Source: an uncultured Prevotella sp.
Lineage (GTDB): Bacteria > Bacteroidota > Bacteroidia > Bacteroidales > Bacteroidaceae
NCBI GenBank assembly: GCA_947303825.1
Contig: CAMYZK010000172.1
Span: 1 to 5,929, forward strand
Reading direction: 5' to 3'
Length of the DNA: 5,929 nt
Shown: in pieces, positions 5,873 to 5,929 of the stretch
How the letters are laid out: every line of letters begins with the position of its first letter
Numbering within the stretch: the stretch's first letter is position 1
Translations under genes and position numbers: made by a program
Notes under the pieces: model-generated
The model's database searches: none
The model's input: only the letters and a program-made list of their open reading frames with translations
Told to the model about the DNA's origin: nothing

Positions 5873-5929
5873 TTATTCAAGTTTCTGAAGTTCTTTCTCC
5901 GTTGTACTACGAAAGCGTCTCCAATCGTC
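5873..5929 (-). CDS. Possible C-terminal end of an upstream leftward gene (truncated by window edge)
   Basis: Reading leftward from the last base gives 18 codons, DDWRRFRSTTEKELQKLE, then TAA at 5875-5873. The charged, helix-like composition would suit the end of a real protein. If it is real, the gene would lie 147 bases upstream of the GH43 gene on the same strand. A second frame is also open for 24 codons here, so the assignment rests only on protein-like character. No function can be given. Confidence 0.35.
   Translation of the reverse strand, partial: DDWRRFRSTTEKELQKLE

Overview
The window looks like a piece of a Bacteroidales chromosome, most likely a Prevotella-type organism. The evidence is a SusC/SusD-type outer-membrane glycan-uptake pair, a secreted GH43-CBM6 hemicellulase with a short signal peptide cleaved before Gln, GC-rich genes separated by AT-rich gaps, mostly A-rich rather than Shine-Dalgarno translation starts, and degenerate 7-base tandem repeats in the gaps. 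Genus-level placement is an inference from style, not from a database match.

Layout. Bases 1-1501 (+) hold the C-terminal half of a SusC/RagA-family TonB-dependent transporter that runs off the left edge. After 81 bases comes a complete SusD/RagB-family surface lipoprotein (1583-3319, +). The junction carries two inverted copies of a GC-rich palindromic repeat. One overlaps the susC stop codon. The other lies inside the susD-like gene and encodes the second half of its lipoprotein signal peptide. The pair ends in a run of heptanucleotide repeats that begins inside the stop codon, followed about 110 bases later by a good intrinsic terminator (3428-3464).

The right half is transcribed leftward, convergent with the SusCD pair. 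A GH43 glycoside hydrolase with a C-terminal CBM6 (5725-4310) is followed after 103 bases by a tRNA1(Val) A37 N6-methyltransferase (trmN6, 4206-3520). The 103-base gap holds a 19-bp hairpin whose imperfections are all G-U wobbles in the leftward RNA, plus an unusually strong Shine-Dalgarno sequence. Another hairpin contains the trmN6 stop codon. At the right edge, 18 codons of a possible further leftward gene end at 5873.

How the genes fit together. SusC and SusD-like proteins form a lidded outer-membrane importer for an oligosaccharide. The GH43-CBM6 enzyme would trim arabinose or xylose decorations from a xylan-type polymer, so the region may be one edge of a polysaccharide utilisation locus, with the housekeeping trmN6 between the two halves. 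Whether the importer and the enzyme share a substrate cannot be decided here. No stretch longer than 300 bases lacks a gene, and I see no RNA genes, CRISPR arrays, insertion sequences or defence genes. I do not see an undescribed multi-gene system. The most interesting signal is the palindromic repeat serving as signal-peptide coding sequence.
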